This document shows, in pieces, positions 7,296-15,427 of a stretch of 64,000 nucleotides of DNA (position 1 is the stretch's first letter; every line of letters begins with the position of its first letter). The notes under the pieces were generated by a model. It was not told where the DNA came from, made no database searches, and was given only the letters and a program-made list of their open reading frames with translations. The stretch covers positions 1 to 64,000 of the forward strand of contig NZ_JACSPP010000017.1 of assembly GCF_014837065.1 (NCBI RefSeq). Reading direction: 5' to 3'. A program made the translations under genes and the position numbers. The DNA comes from Phocaeicola intestinalis (GTDB lineage Bacteria > Bacteroidota > Bacteroidia > Bacteroidales > Bacteroidaceae).

Positions 7296-9931
7296 TCTTC
7301 TTCGTTATCGAATAGGTTCATTTGTCCGTTTTCGTCTTCGGATGTTCCGTTATCTTCTGTGTCGGGAACTTCTTCGGGTTCCGGCATACGGGTAGGTTCC
7401 AGTTCGTTTACCTCGCCCACGGTGTAGGTGGTGAGGCGTTTGCCCTTAGCCTTGTAGCTCTTTATGCCTACAAAGTCGGATGCTTCTACTATCAGCGGTT
7501 CCCGGAACGCGTCGTGTCCGCCGAATACCACCTGGATGCGCGGATAGGCTTCGGGGCTGAGCAGGAGCAAACGGTTTTGCTTGTTCTCGCCCAAGTAGTT
7601 CTGGCGCTTGCTTGTCGCCTCGAAGCAGAAGCGTTTCAGGTATGGGTAGTTCTGCTGGTCGGCATCGTAGAGCACGGCGGTCCACACCTTGTCGGCATCA
7701 AACTTTTCGATGAGCCGGATATCGGGGTCGTAATGGTTGTTCAGGTCGAAGTCGGTAGTATAGAAGTCGCCGTCTGTATGTACCACGAGGATGCGGTCAT
7801 CGCTTTGGAACTCGCCTAAGTATTGTCCGCGCCCGTCGTAATTGAGGCGTAACACATCGTGGTCGAACCACACCTTGCGTCCGCCCAGGGTAGAGCCTCC
7901 GCGTTGTTTCAGCCCGATTTTGTGTACCTCGTACTTGGTGAGCAAGTTGCCCATCGACTGGCGTCCCTTGATGTTGATGGTGCTGAAGTCGCGTTCGAAC
8001 ACCAGTTTCTTGATGCGCGGGTTGGGGCGCAGGGTCACTTTCACGGTTTCCGCCTCGCCGTTGGGGTTGGCGGTGAAGTAGACGATGCGCGAACCCGGTG
8101 TGCCTTGCGTCACGTCGTACTCGCGGTCGCGTATCATCGAAGTCACGTTGAAACGCTTGATGTAGTGGTATCCGTCTTTCCCGTCGCGGTAGATGACGTT
8201 GTAGATAGTACGCTTGTCGTTCTTCTTGAATACGTTGACGTAGAGGATGTTCTTGCCTACGAAGAGCTTGTCCTGTACGCGCACCACCTTGTATTTCCCG
8301 TCGCGGTAGAAGATGATTACATCGTCGATATCGGAACAGTTGCACACGAATTCGTCCTTTTTCAGTCCCGTGCCGATAAAGCCTTCCTCGCGGTTGATGT
8401 AGAGCTTTTCGTTGGCTTCCGCCACTTTGGTGGCTACGATGGTGTCGAAGTTTCGTATCTCGGTGCGGCGGGGGAACTGTGCTCCGTATTTCTCTTTCAG
8501 GCGGCGGAACCAGGCGATGGTATAGTCGGTAATGTGCGCCAGGTGGTTTTCGGTCTCTTCGATGTCCGCTTTCAGCCGGGCGATGTTCTCGTCCGCCTTG
8601 TCTTTGTTGAACTTCAGGATGCGTGCCATCTTGATTTCCATCAGGCGCAGGATGTCATCCTTGGTCACTTCGCGCACCATTTGGGGATAGAACGGGGTAA
8701 GCCGCTCGTCGATATGCGCGCAGGCGGCGTCCATGTTTTCGGCTTGCTCGAAGCCGCGGTCTTTGTAGATGCGCTCTTCGATGAAGATTTTCTCCAGCGA
8801 GGCGAAGTGCAGGGTCTCCAGGGTCTCGTCGCGCTGTATTTCCAGTTCGCGGCGCAAGAGCCCGAGGGTGTGGTCGACCGACTTGCGGAGCACCGTGCCT
8901 ACCGAGAGGAAATGCGGCTTCTTGTCCTCGATGACGCAGCAGTTGGGCGAGATGTTCACTTCGCAATCCGTAAAGGCATAAAGGGCGTCCAGCGTCTTGT
9001 CCGACGAGGCTCCGGGGGCGAGGTGTACCAGTATTTCCACCTTGTCGGCGGTGTTGTCGTCTACCTTGCGCACCTTGATTTTCCCTTTTTCTACGGCTTT
9101 CAATATAGAGTCGATGAGCGACGATGTGGTTTTCCCGTAGGGAATTTCGCTGATGCAGAGTGTCTTGTTGTCTATTTTCGATATCTTGGCACGTACGCGC
9201 ACCACTCCGCCCCGCTCGCCGTCGTTGTAGCGCGACACGTCTACCGCCCCTCCGGTCTGGAAGTCGGGGTAGAGGTGGAACTCTTCGCCGTGCAGGTAAG
9301 CGATGGCTGCATCGCATAACTCATTGAAGTTGTGAGGCAGGATTTTCGATGAAAGTCCTACGGCGATGCCTTCTACGCCCTGTGCCAGCAACAGGGGGAA
9401 CTTGACCGGCAGGGTTACGGGTTCGCGGTTGCGCCCGTCGTAAGAGGCTTGCCATTCGGTGGTCTTGGGATTGAACACCACGTCGAGGGCGAATTTCGAC
9501 AAGCGTGCTTCGATGTATCGGGGGGCGGCTGCATCATCGCCCGTGAGGATGTTTCCCCAGTTTCCCTGGCAATCAATGAGCAGGTCTTTCTGCCCCAGCT
9601 GCACCAGCGCGTCGCCGATGGAAGCGTCGCCGTGCGGATGGAACTGCATGGTATGCCCCACGATGTTCGCCACCTTGTTGTAGCGTCCGTCGTCCAGCCG
9701 TTTCATGGCGTGCAGGATGCGCCGCTGCACCGGTTTCAGTCCGTCGTTGATGTGGGGTACGGCACGTTCCAGAATGACGTACGAGGCATAGTCGAGGAAC
9801 CAGTTCTGATACATTCCGCTCAGCTGGTATTTCACTGCCTTGTCCGCCGGCGAGGCGGGCTTGTAATTCGTATCCGATTCTTTTTCAGGTATATCCGTTG
9901 TTTCGTTTTTGTCTAATGTGTCGTCGCTCAT
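7292..9931 (-). CDS. parC: DNA topoisomerase IV subunit A
   Basis: An 879-residue type IIA topoisomerase breakage-reunion subunit that decatenates chromosomes together with ParE. It shows LKPVQRRILHAM, the HPHGDASIGDAL helix and the catalytic tyrosine in AAPRYIEARLS near residue 140. A C-terminal beta-pinwheel region follows, then an acidic tail (EDENGQMNLFDNEEE). The GDAS sequence rather than gyrase-like GDSA, plus the overall look, favours ParC over GyrA. It is the first gene of a minus-strand operon with DUF3316 and the S41 protease. The promoter at 9951-9982 places the transcript start shortly before the ATG. Confidence 0.93.
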   Translation of the reverse strand: MSDDTLDKNETTDIPEKESDTNYKPASPADKAVKYQLSGMYQNWFLDYASYVILERAVPHINDGLKPVQRRILHAMKRLDDGRYNKVANIVGHTMQFHPHGDASIGDALVQLGQKDLLIDCQGNWGNILTGDDAAAPRYIEARLSKFALDVVFNPKTTEWQASYDGRNREPVTLPVKFPLLLAQGVEGIAVGLSSKILPHNFNELCDAAIAYLHGEEFHLYPDFQTGGAVDVSRYNDGERGGVVRVRAKISKIDNKTLCISEIPYGKTTSSLIDSILKAVEKGKIKVRKVDDNTADKVEILVHLAPGASSDKTLDALYAFTDCEVNISPNCCVIEDKKPHFLSVGTVLRKSVDHTLGLLRRELEIQRDETLETLHFASLEKIFIEERIYKDRGFEQAENMDAACAHIDERLTPFYPQMVREVTKDDILRLMEIKMARILKFNKDKADENIARLKADIEETENHLAHITDYTIAWFRRLKEKYGAQFPRRTEIRNFDTIVATKVAEANEKLYINREEGFIGTGLKKDEFVCNCSDIDDVIIFYRDGKYKVVRVQDKLFVGKNILYVNVFKKNDKRTIYNVIYRDGKDGYHYIKRFNVTSMIRDREYDVTQGTPGSRIVYFTANPNGEAETVKVTLRPNPRIKKLVFERDFSTINIKGRQSMGNLLTKYEVHKIGLKQRGGSTLGGRKVWFDHDVLRLNYDGRGQYLGEFQSDDRILVVHTDGDFYTTDFDLNNHYDPDIRLIEKFDADKVWTAVLYDADQQNYPYLKRFCFEATSKRQNYLGENKQNRLLLLSPEAYPRIQVVFGGHDAFREPLIVEASDFVGIKSYKAKGKRLTTYTVGEVNELEPTRMPEPEEVPDTEDNGTSEDENGQMNLFDNEEE

Positions 9932-9950
9932 AATTGTTTTCTGCTTGATG

Positions 9951-9982
9951 CAAATGTACGGATAATTATTGGAAAAAACAAG
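9951..9982 (-). promoter_or_regulatory. promoter of the parC operon
   Basis: On the minus strand CTTG (9982-9979), a 20-nt spacer and TACATTTG (9958-9951) match the Bacteroidales consensus. The expected start is near 9945, about 14 nt before the parC ATG. Confidence 0.7.
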
Positions 9983-10050
9983 TGCTTTGATGAATGGAAT
10001 GGAACGCAGAGATGCAGAAGCACAGGGGGCCTCCGTTGCACAGTTACAAC

Positions 10051-10240
10051 CGTTACAATTGTTACAATTACAGTTGATGTAAGTTGAAAATCAGATAGCG
10101 GGAAAAACTTGTTATAAATTATATATTATATATATTTATATATAAATATATATAATATATAATTTTAATAGGTGGATTTCTTTTTTTGTCCGGGATTGAA
10201 AAAGCATTTTACATTAACTGTAATTGTAACAATTGTAACG
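10051..10240. repeat. nested palindrome: 32-bp arms around a 50-bp AT palindrome
   Basis: The 438-bp space between the MATE gene and parC holds two inverted 32-bp arms at 10051-10082 and 10209-10240, with one mismatch; they begin with CGTTACAATTGTTACAATTA on the left. Midway between them, 10116-10165 is a perfect 50-bp palindrome made only of A and T. The left arm also carries three GTTACAA direct repeats at 9-bp spacing. No gene is seen in the interval. It could be a bidirectional terminator, a cruciform-forming element or a mobile-element remnant. Confidence 0.9.
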
Positions 10241-10369
10241 CATAGCAATGGGATAAGGCCCTTTCAAAAACGGCTTTTATCGGATATAGCTGCATCGTGC
10301 CGGGGATATACGTGCATAGCCCGGTGCAGATAGGTACGTGTGTCATGCAATATATATTCCCTATTGCAG

Positions 10370-11719
10370 TTAGTCTGTTTTCCGTAACGAGCGGAGTACC
10401 GGAATCGCTACGGGCAGGGCGAAGATGAACGAGCAGAAGTCGGCTACGGCCTGGCTCATCTCTACACCTTGCAGACCTAAGCAGTGGGGTAGCAGGATGA
10501 TAAAGGGGATGAAGAACAGCCCTTGGCGTGCGGAGGCAAGCAACACGGCACGTACGGGCTTGCGGATGGTTTGGAGCAGCATGTTGCAAAGGATGACCCA
10601 CGTGCCCAATGGCAATGTGATAAGCTGCCAGCGCAAGGCACGCGCACCTACGGCGATTACCTCGGCGTCGTCTTCGCGGAACCATGCCACGATTTCGGGT
10701 GCGTAGATGTAGCCGACAATTGAGCAGAGGGTGAGAAACACTACCCCTACTTTTACGCAGAACCAGAAGCCTTGTTGTACGCGTGGGTAGATACCTGCGC
10801 CGTAATTGTAGCCGCATACGGGCTGGAAGCCTTGGCCGAAACCGATGAGGAAAGAGTTGATGAACATGCAGATACGTCCCACGATAGACATGCCCGCAAT
10901 GGCGGCGTCGCCATACCGTCCGGCGGCTACGTTGAGCAGGATGGCGGCAAGGCTTGCCAGTCCCTGCCGGCAGAGCGAGGGGCTTCCTCCGTAAAGGATT
11001 TCGCGGAAATAAGCTAGTTGTGGCGTGAAGTTGCTCAGGCGGATGCGGATGTTTTCTCCCCGGCTGTCCATGTAGAGCAGGATGCCGAAGCTGCACACCT
11101 GTCCGCACAGCGTGGCGTATGCCGCTCCGGCGATGCCCATGCCGCATACGAAGATGAACAGCGGAGCCAGCCCGATGTTGAGCACCGTGCCGGCGGTGAT
11201 GCCCACCATGGCGTAGGCGGCGTTGCCCTGAAAGCGCATCTGGTTGTTCAGCACCAGCGACGATGCCATGAAGGGCGCTCCCAGCAGGATGATGCCCAGA
11301 TAGGTCTCGGTATAGGGCAGGATAGTGGGGGTAGAGCCCAGTATGCGGCAGATAGGGGTCAGGAACAAGAGCCCGAAAAGCGTGATGAGGCATCCCATGA
11401 TGAAGGCGCTGAAGAATCCCGTTGCCGCCATTTTCTCGGCACTTTGATAGTCGCGCGCCCCCAACCGGCGCGAGATGAAATTGCCCGACCCGTGTCCGAA
11501 GAAGAATCCGAACGCCTGTATGATAGCCATGACCGAGAAGGAAATCCCTACGGCGGCGGTGGCCTGGGTGTTGATTTTCCCTACGAAATAGGTATCTATC
11601 ATCACGTAGAATGAAGTGACCAGCATGCTGACGATGGTGGGTATGGCAAGCGACCCTATCAGCCGGGGGATGGGGGCGGTGGTCATCAGGGTATATTTGT
11701 CGATGTGCTTGTGTTTCAT
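10370..11719 (-). CDS. MATE family efflux transporter
   Basis: A 449-residue inner-membrane antiporter with about twelve hydrophobic segments. Family features include PIPRLIGSLAIPTIVSMLV at the start, YVMIDTYFVGKI, and a matching second half (LASLAAILLNVAAGRYGDAAIAGMSI, GFGQGFQPVCGYNYGA). MATE proteins export drugs or metabolites using Na+ or H+ gradients; the substrate here cannot be read from sequence. A TAAATTTG -7 box lies at 11746-11753 on the minus strand. It stands alone, separated from parC by the large palindrome. Confidence 0.93.
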   Translation of the reverse strand: MKHKHIDKYTLMTTAPIPRLIGSLAIPTIVSMLVTSFYVMIDTYFVGKINTQATAAVGISFSVMAIIQAFGFFFGHGSGNFISRRLGARDYQSAEKMAATGFFSAFIMGCLITLFGLLFLTPICRILGSTPTILPYTETYLGIILLGAPFMASSLVLNNQMRFQGNAAYAMVGITAGTVLNIGLAPLFIFVCGMGIAGAAYATLCGQVCSFGILLYMDSRGENIRIRLSNFTPQLAYFREILYGGSPSLCRQGLASLAAILLNVAAGRYGDAAIAGMSIVGRICMFINSFLIGFGQGFQPVCGYNYGAGIYPRVQQGFWFCVKVGVVFLTLCSIVGYIYAPEIVAWFREDDAEVIAVGARALRWQLITLPLGTWVILCNMLLQTIRKPVRAVLLASARQGLFFIPFIILLPHCLGLQGVEMSQAVADFCSFIFALPVAIPVLRSLRKTD

Positions 11720-11830
11720 AACCGTTTTTTCATGGATTGCCGGTGCAAATTTAGTGAATTTGGCGGACGGTGGACTGAAAAAGGAAGAAAAAGATTGGCG
11801 CTTTCAGAAGAAAGGTGTATATTTGCAAAA

Positions 11831-12055
11831 ATGGAGGATGAAAGGAAAACAAATAAGCAAGTGATGCTTGGTGAACTTGGAAAATATTGTATTGATATTT
11901 CTAAGTTAGTTTTTGGTGGCGTGGTTTTGGCTGGTATTATGAAACTGGACGTAAATCGTGCCTTGTTGTTCGGATTGGGAACAGTTGTTGTCTTATTGAC
12001 GGTATCTGCGGGTCTTATATGTATATTATTGGCAAATTCTAATAAAGAAAAATGA
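11831..12055 (+). CDS. small membrane protein, DUF6722-like
   Basis: A 74-residue protein with the segment LGELGKYCIDISKLVFGGVVLAGIM followed by a second hydrophobic helix (ALLFGLGTVVVLLTVSAGLICILL), so two membrane spans. It resembles the DUF6722 family of Bacteroides; function unknown. A TATATTTG box at 11818-11825 would start transcription at or near the ATG at 11831. The transcript is then either nearly leaderless or translation begins at the in-frame ATG at 11864 (63 residues). The next small gene starts 3 nt after its stop. Confidence 0.7.
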   Translation: MEDERKTNKQVMLGELGKYCIDISKLVFGGVVLAGIMKLDVNRALLFGLGTVVVLLTVSAGLICILLANSNKEK

Positions 12056-12058
12056 GTT

Positions 12059-12163
12059 ATGGAATTGATTTTGTTTTTGTCTTTTTTCGGATTGATAGCT
12101 TTAGGGATTATTATGTGGGGAGTGAATCAGTTGCGGAAACAGCAATCTCATAAAATCTCATAA
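12059..12163 (+). CDS. 34-residue single-span membrane peptide
   Basis: ATG three bases after the DUF6722-like stop opens a 34-codon frame ending at TAA 12161-12163. It encodes MELILFLSFFGLIALGII then a short basic polar tail (NQLRKQQSHKIS). One hydrophobic helix with a positive-inside C-tail is consistent with a small inner-membrane peptide. The tight spacing suggests co-translation with the gene before it. No homology is recognised. Confidence 0.5.
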   Translation: MELILFLSFFGLIALGIIMWGVNQLRKQQSHKIS

Positions 12164-12253
12164 AAGCATTGGATGAATGCGTGTAGTAAGCAAGATTTGA
12201 GGGCTATACGGATTCTTTTGCTTATCTTTGACCTCAACCAAAAGAATAAAACT

Positions 12254-12409
12254 ATGGAACAGGCTGCTTTTACCCGCGAGGAACTGATGCGCAGGCTGGA
12301 GGAACACCGGAGGAAGAAAAAAGTACTTATTGAAACCATACAGAAAGAAATGCACGACCGTATTAAGGAACGTACGGGAGAGGATGTGACATCTTTTAAT
12401 GTGTGGTGA
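12254..12409 (+). CDS. small helical protein of unknown function
   Basis: A 51-residue, highly charged helical protein (EELMRRLEEHRRKKKVLIETIQ) with no membrane segment. A TATCTTTG -7 box lies at 12233-12240, just before the ATG, so it probably has its own promoter, although no good -33 element is seen. The frame is open further upstream to 12173, but the promoter argues for 12254. An ATG at 12411 one base after its stop may mark a second gene, now broken by a repeat element. Confidence 0.55.
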   Translation: MEQAAFTREELMRRLEEHRRKKKVLIETIQKEMHDRIKERTGEDVTSFNVW

Positions 12410-12410
12410 T

Positions 12411-12709
12411 ATGATGACATTGGATTTTTTGTCACGCTGGATTTGTAATCCAGCGTAATTCTGCGTGCGAAACCGTAGGTCGGCGAAGCCAATTGCAATC
12501 CGCATCATCAACTAATGGTTCCGGATTACAAATCCGGCGTGACACACGACCGCAAATACTCATTTAATTATTTAAGCTCGACGATAACGGACGATGAAGG
12601 CGTGGAGAACATTGTTGCCCTCTTGTTCCGCATCGACCATCCGCGGGCGGTGCAAATCAGTGGGGAGTTTGCACGTGCGGTGCAGCTCTTTCACGAGAAG
12701 CCCGAATGA
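12411..12709 (+). pseudogene. small gene apparently interrupted by a repeat element
   Basis: ATG ATG at 12411/12414 begins a frame that runs into the inverted-repeat element at 12430-12544 and stops there. Downstream of the element a coding-like frame continues to 12709 (YLSSTITDDEGVENIVALLF, then FHEKPE). The only upstream ATG for the downstream frame, at 12515, lies inside the repeat. The two halves are in different frames given a clean 115-bp insertion, so either a few bases were also gained or lost, or they are two separate genes. Product unknown. Confidence 0.4.
12430..12544. repeat. 115-bp inverted-repeat (REP/MITE-like) element
   Basis: The ends are TGTCACGC and GCGTGACA in perfect inversion. 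Inside them GCTGGATTTGTAATCCAGC and CCGGATTACAAATCCGG form further mutually complementary hairpins. No protein is encoded by the element. It separates two halves of coding-like sequence. Confidence 0.8.
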
Positions 12710-12832
12710 AAACGGGGCGATTTGTTCCTGATTCGCATAAATTAATAAACTTGTGCTTCTTTTTTATGGATAAATCCGTATCTTTGTGCGCATTTATGAG
12801 TTTCGGAATTAATAATTTAAAGATAAAGAAAA

Positions 12833-14377
12833 ATGGCACAAGAAGACGTTTTCAAGAAATTGGTTTCGCATTGTAAGGAATATGGCTTTGTGTTTCCGTC
12901 GAGTGAAATTTACGACGGGCTGGGAGCCGTTTACGACTATGGACAGAACGGTGTGGAACTGAAAAACAACATCAAGCAATACTGGTGGCAGAGCATGGTG
13001 CTCTTGCACGAAAATATCGTGGGAATCGATTCGGCAATCTTCATGCACCCCACTATCTGGAAGGCTTCGGGGCACGTAGACGCATTTAACGACCCGCTTA
13101 TCGACAACCGTGACTCGAAAAAGCGTTATCGTGCCGATGTGCTGATTGAAGACCAGATTGCGAAATACGACGAAAAGATAAACAAGGAGGTGGCAAAGGC
13201 CGCCAAGAAATACGGCGATGCTTTCGACGAGCAGGAATTCCGTTCGACCAATGCACGCGTGCTGGAGCATCAGGCGAAGCGTGACGCCCTGCACGAACGC
13301 TATACACAGGCGATGAATGCCGGACCGGACCTGAACGAGCTGCGCCAGATTATCCTGGACGAAGAAATCGTGTGCCCCATCTCGGGCACGAAGAACTGGA
13401 CCGAGGTGCGCCAGTTCAACCTGATGTTCTCTACCGAAATGGGCTCTACCGCCGATGGCTCGATGAAAGTCTACCTTCGTCCGGAAACCGCACAGGGCAT
13501 TTTCGTCAATTACCTGAACGTGCAGAAGACGGGGCGCATGAAAATCCCCTTCGGCATCGCCCAGATAGGCAAGGCGTTCCGTAATGAAATCGTGGCACGC
13601 CAGTTCATCTTCCGCATGCGCGAGTTCGAACAGATGGAAATGCAGTTCTTCGTTAAGCCGGGCACCGAGCTGGAATGGTTTAAGAAGTGGAAGGAAACCC
13701 GCCTGAAATGGCACAAGGCGCTGGGCTTCGGTGATGACCATTACCGTTATCACGACCACGAGAAGCTGGCGCATTACGCCAATGCAGCTACCGACATCGA
13801 GTTTCTGATGCCGTTCGGGTTCAAGGAAGTGGAAGGCATCCACTCGCGCACCAACTTCGACCTGAGCCAGCACGAGAAGTTCTCGGGCAAGAGCATCAAG
13901 TATTTCGACCCCGAAATCAACGAATCTTATACTCCGTATGTCATCGAGACTTCTATCGGCGTAGACCGTATGTTCCTGAGCGTGATGAGTGCTTCGTACA
14001 CGGAAGAGAAGCTGGAAAACGGCGAGACACGCGTGGTGTTGAGGCTCCCTGCCGCCCTGGCTCCGGTGAAGCTTGCCGTGATGCCGTTGGTGAAGAAAGA
14101 CGGGCTGCCCGAAAAGGCGCGCGAGATTATGGACGACCTGAAGTTCCATTTCCATTGCCAGTACGACGAGAAGGATTCTATCGGCAAGCGTTACCGCCGT
14201 CAGGATGCCATCGGTACGCCGTATTGCGTAACGGTAGACCATCAGACGCTGGAAGACAACTGCGTGACGTTGCGTAACCGCGACACGATGGAGCAGGAGC
14301 GTGTGGCTATTGCCGACCTGAACAATATTATCGCCGACAAGGTGAGCATCACCAGTCTGCTGAAAACCTTGCAATAA
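12833..14377 (+). CDS. glyS: glycine--tRNA ligase
   Basis: A 514-residue class II aminoacyl-tRNA synthetase of the single-chain (eukaryote/archaea-like dimeric) glycyl type. It charges tRNA-Gly with glycine. Motif 2 and nearby segments are recognisable: FMHPTIWKASGHVDAFNDP, YLRPETAQGIFVNY, GIAQIGKAFRNEI, and motif 3 ETSIGVDRMFL, followed by an anticodon-binding domain ending TSLLKTLQ. A TATCTTTG -7 box at 12779-12786 lies about 47 nt upstream. The stop overlaps the next ATG by one base (TAATG). Confidence 0.95.
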   Translation: MAQEDVFKKLVSHCKEYGFVFPSSEIYDGLGAVYDYGQNGVELKNNIKQYWWQSMVLLHENIVGIDSAIFMHPTIWKASGHVDAFNDPLIDNRDSKKRYRADVLIEDQIAKYDEKINKEVAKAAKKYGDAFDEQEFRSTNARVLEHQAKRDALHERYTQAMNAGPDLNELRQIILDEEIVCPISGTKNWTEVRQFNLMFSTEMGSTADGSMKVYLRPETAQGIFVNYLNVQKTGRMKIPFGIAQIGKAFRNEIVARQFIFRMREFEQMEMQFFVKPGTELEWFKKWKETRLKWHKALGFGDDHYRYHDHEKLAHYANAATDIEFLMPFGFKEVEGIHSRTNFDLSQHEKFSGKSIKYFDPEINESYTPYVIETSIGVDRMFLSVMSASYTEEKLENGETRVVLRLPAALAPVKLAVMPLVKKDGLPEKAREIMDDLKFHFHCQYDEKDSIGKRYRRQDAIGTPYCVTVDHQTLEDNCVTLRNRDTMEQERVAIADLNNIIADKVSITSLLKTLQ

Positions 14378-15045
14378 TGAAAAGGTCGACAAAGACATAT
14401 TGTGGCTGGCTATGGATACTCGGTATGGTAATGTGTGTCTTTGCTTCGTGTAGCGACGATACACCTACCGCCGACCCATACGCCGATTGGGAAGCGCGCA
14501 ACGTAGCTTATATAGACTCCATTGCTGATGTTGTAGCCAATCCGCCTGCTGGAGAAACATGGTACCGTTATGCGAACTATAAAATCCAGAACGATGGAAT
14601 GGGTACAGATTTAACCCTGACCAACTCAGATTATGTGTACGTAAAGGATTTGACGGAAGCGGATGCTGAATTAGGTGAAACACCGTTTGCAACCGATACG
14701 GTAGCGGTACATTATCGCGGATGGTTGATAAACGGAGAAGTGTTCGACCAAAGTTATTCCGGAGATTGGAATGCGGAGGTACATGTGCCGGTTTCGTTTG
14801 CGGCAAGCGAGGTGAGAACCGGTTGGACTACTGCCTTGCTTCATATGCAGGAAGGCGAGCATTGGGAGGTTTATATCCCGTATCAGATGGGATATGGAAC
14901 ATCGGGAAATGGTACTATTCGTGGGTATTCCACATTGATATTCGACATTCGTCTGGAGGAAGTGATTCATCCTAAAGGTCCGGACGACCGGAGCCGGAAA
15001 GCAATTTCTCTGGCAACGGAAAATCAGGTATCCGTTGACGAATAA
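14377..15045 (+). CDS. FKBP-type peptidyl-prolyl isomerase lipoprotein
   Basis: A 222-residue predicted lipoprotein (VFASCSDD, lipid Cys near residue 25). The acidic residues right after the Cys resemble the surface-export signal of Bacteroidetes lipoproteins. The FKBP core is visible as DTVAVHYRGWLINGEVFDQSY, VRTGWTTALLHMQEGEHWEVYIPYQMGYG and STLIFDIRLEEV. Probable role: prolyl isomerisation of folding proteins in the envelope. Its start overlaps the glyS stop by one base, so it is probably co-translated. A strong terminator follows. Confidence 0.9.
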   Translation: MKRSTKTYCGWLWILGMVMCVFASCSDDTPTADPYADWEARNVAYIDSIADVVANPPAGETWYRYANYKIQNDGMGTDLTLTNSDYVYVKDLTEADAELGETPFATDTVAVHYRGWLINGEVFDQSYSGDWNAEVHVPVSFAASEVRTGWTTALLHMQEGEHWEVYIPYQMGYGTSGNGTIRGYSTLIFDIRLEEVIHPKGPDDRSRKAISLATENQVSVDE

Positions 15046-15088
15046 TCCGTGGTATAACATCACTGCATTGCATGATAAAAGAACAAAT

Positions 15089-15135
15089 ATCGGAGATAAG
15101 GCTGGTTACAAAGCTTTATCTCCGATGTTGTTTTT
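15089..15135 (+). terminator. terminator of glyS-FKBP
   Basis: ATCGGAGATAA pairs with TTATCTCCGAT (AGC/GCT continue the stem), followed by GTTGTTTTT. It lies about 45 nt after the FKBP stop. Confidence 0.85.
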
Positions 15136-15202
15136 ATACTTATTTTTGAATTATATTGTGTGAAAAATTCCGCTCCGGATTCGTCTTGGAACATAAGGGC
15201 AT

Positions 15203-15267
15203 AAAAAAAGGAGTACCGCTGTACTCCAACCTTTTGTTAACCTTAAATCTAATACTATGAAAAACAC
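15203..15267 (-). ncRNA. candidate small RNA with own promoter and terminator
   Basis: On the minus strand a well-formed promoter (15272-15302) is followed within about 40 nt by GGAGTAC-AGCG-GTACTCC and seven T (15227-15203), a textbook intrinsic terminator. The predicted transcript is only about 65 nt. It contains no meaningful reading frame and no gene follows in that direction before the FKBP terminator. The block TCATAGTATTAGATTTAAGG within it looks like sequence I recall as recurrent in Bacteroides intergenic regions; I cannot verify that here. Confidence 0.6.
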
Positions 15268-15271
15268 ATTG

Positions 15272-15302
15272 CAAATGTACGGACTTTTATTGAATCTGCA
15301 AA
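15272..15302 (-). promoter_or_regulatory. promoter of the small RNA
   Basis: On the minus strand TTTG (15302-15299), a 19-nt spacer and TACATTTG (15279-15272). This is an exact fit to the Bacteroidales consensus. Expected start is near 15267. Confidence 0.72.
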
Positions 15303-15427
15303 TAATCCAGAGGAAAATATCTGTTTTATAACATTGTTTAAGATATCGGCGCCGGATATTAGGGATATTGAAAGGCTTTTTAGTTATCTTTGCCGATGTA
15401 AAAGTATAAAAAGAAGATAACAAGACT

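Noticed and set aside
7859..9319. 486-codon plus-strand frame opposite parC
   Set aside because: Low-complexity Val/Gly/His-rich translation typical of an antisense frame in a GC-richer gene.
12809..14464. Long open frame (551 codons) on the minus strand opposite glyS
   Set aside because: It mirrors the codons of a clear glycyl-tRNA synthetase and shows no protein family features.
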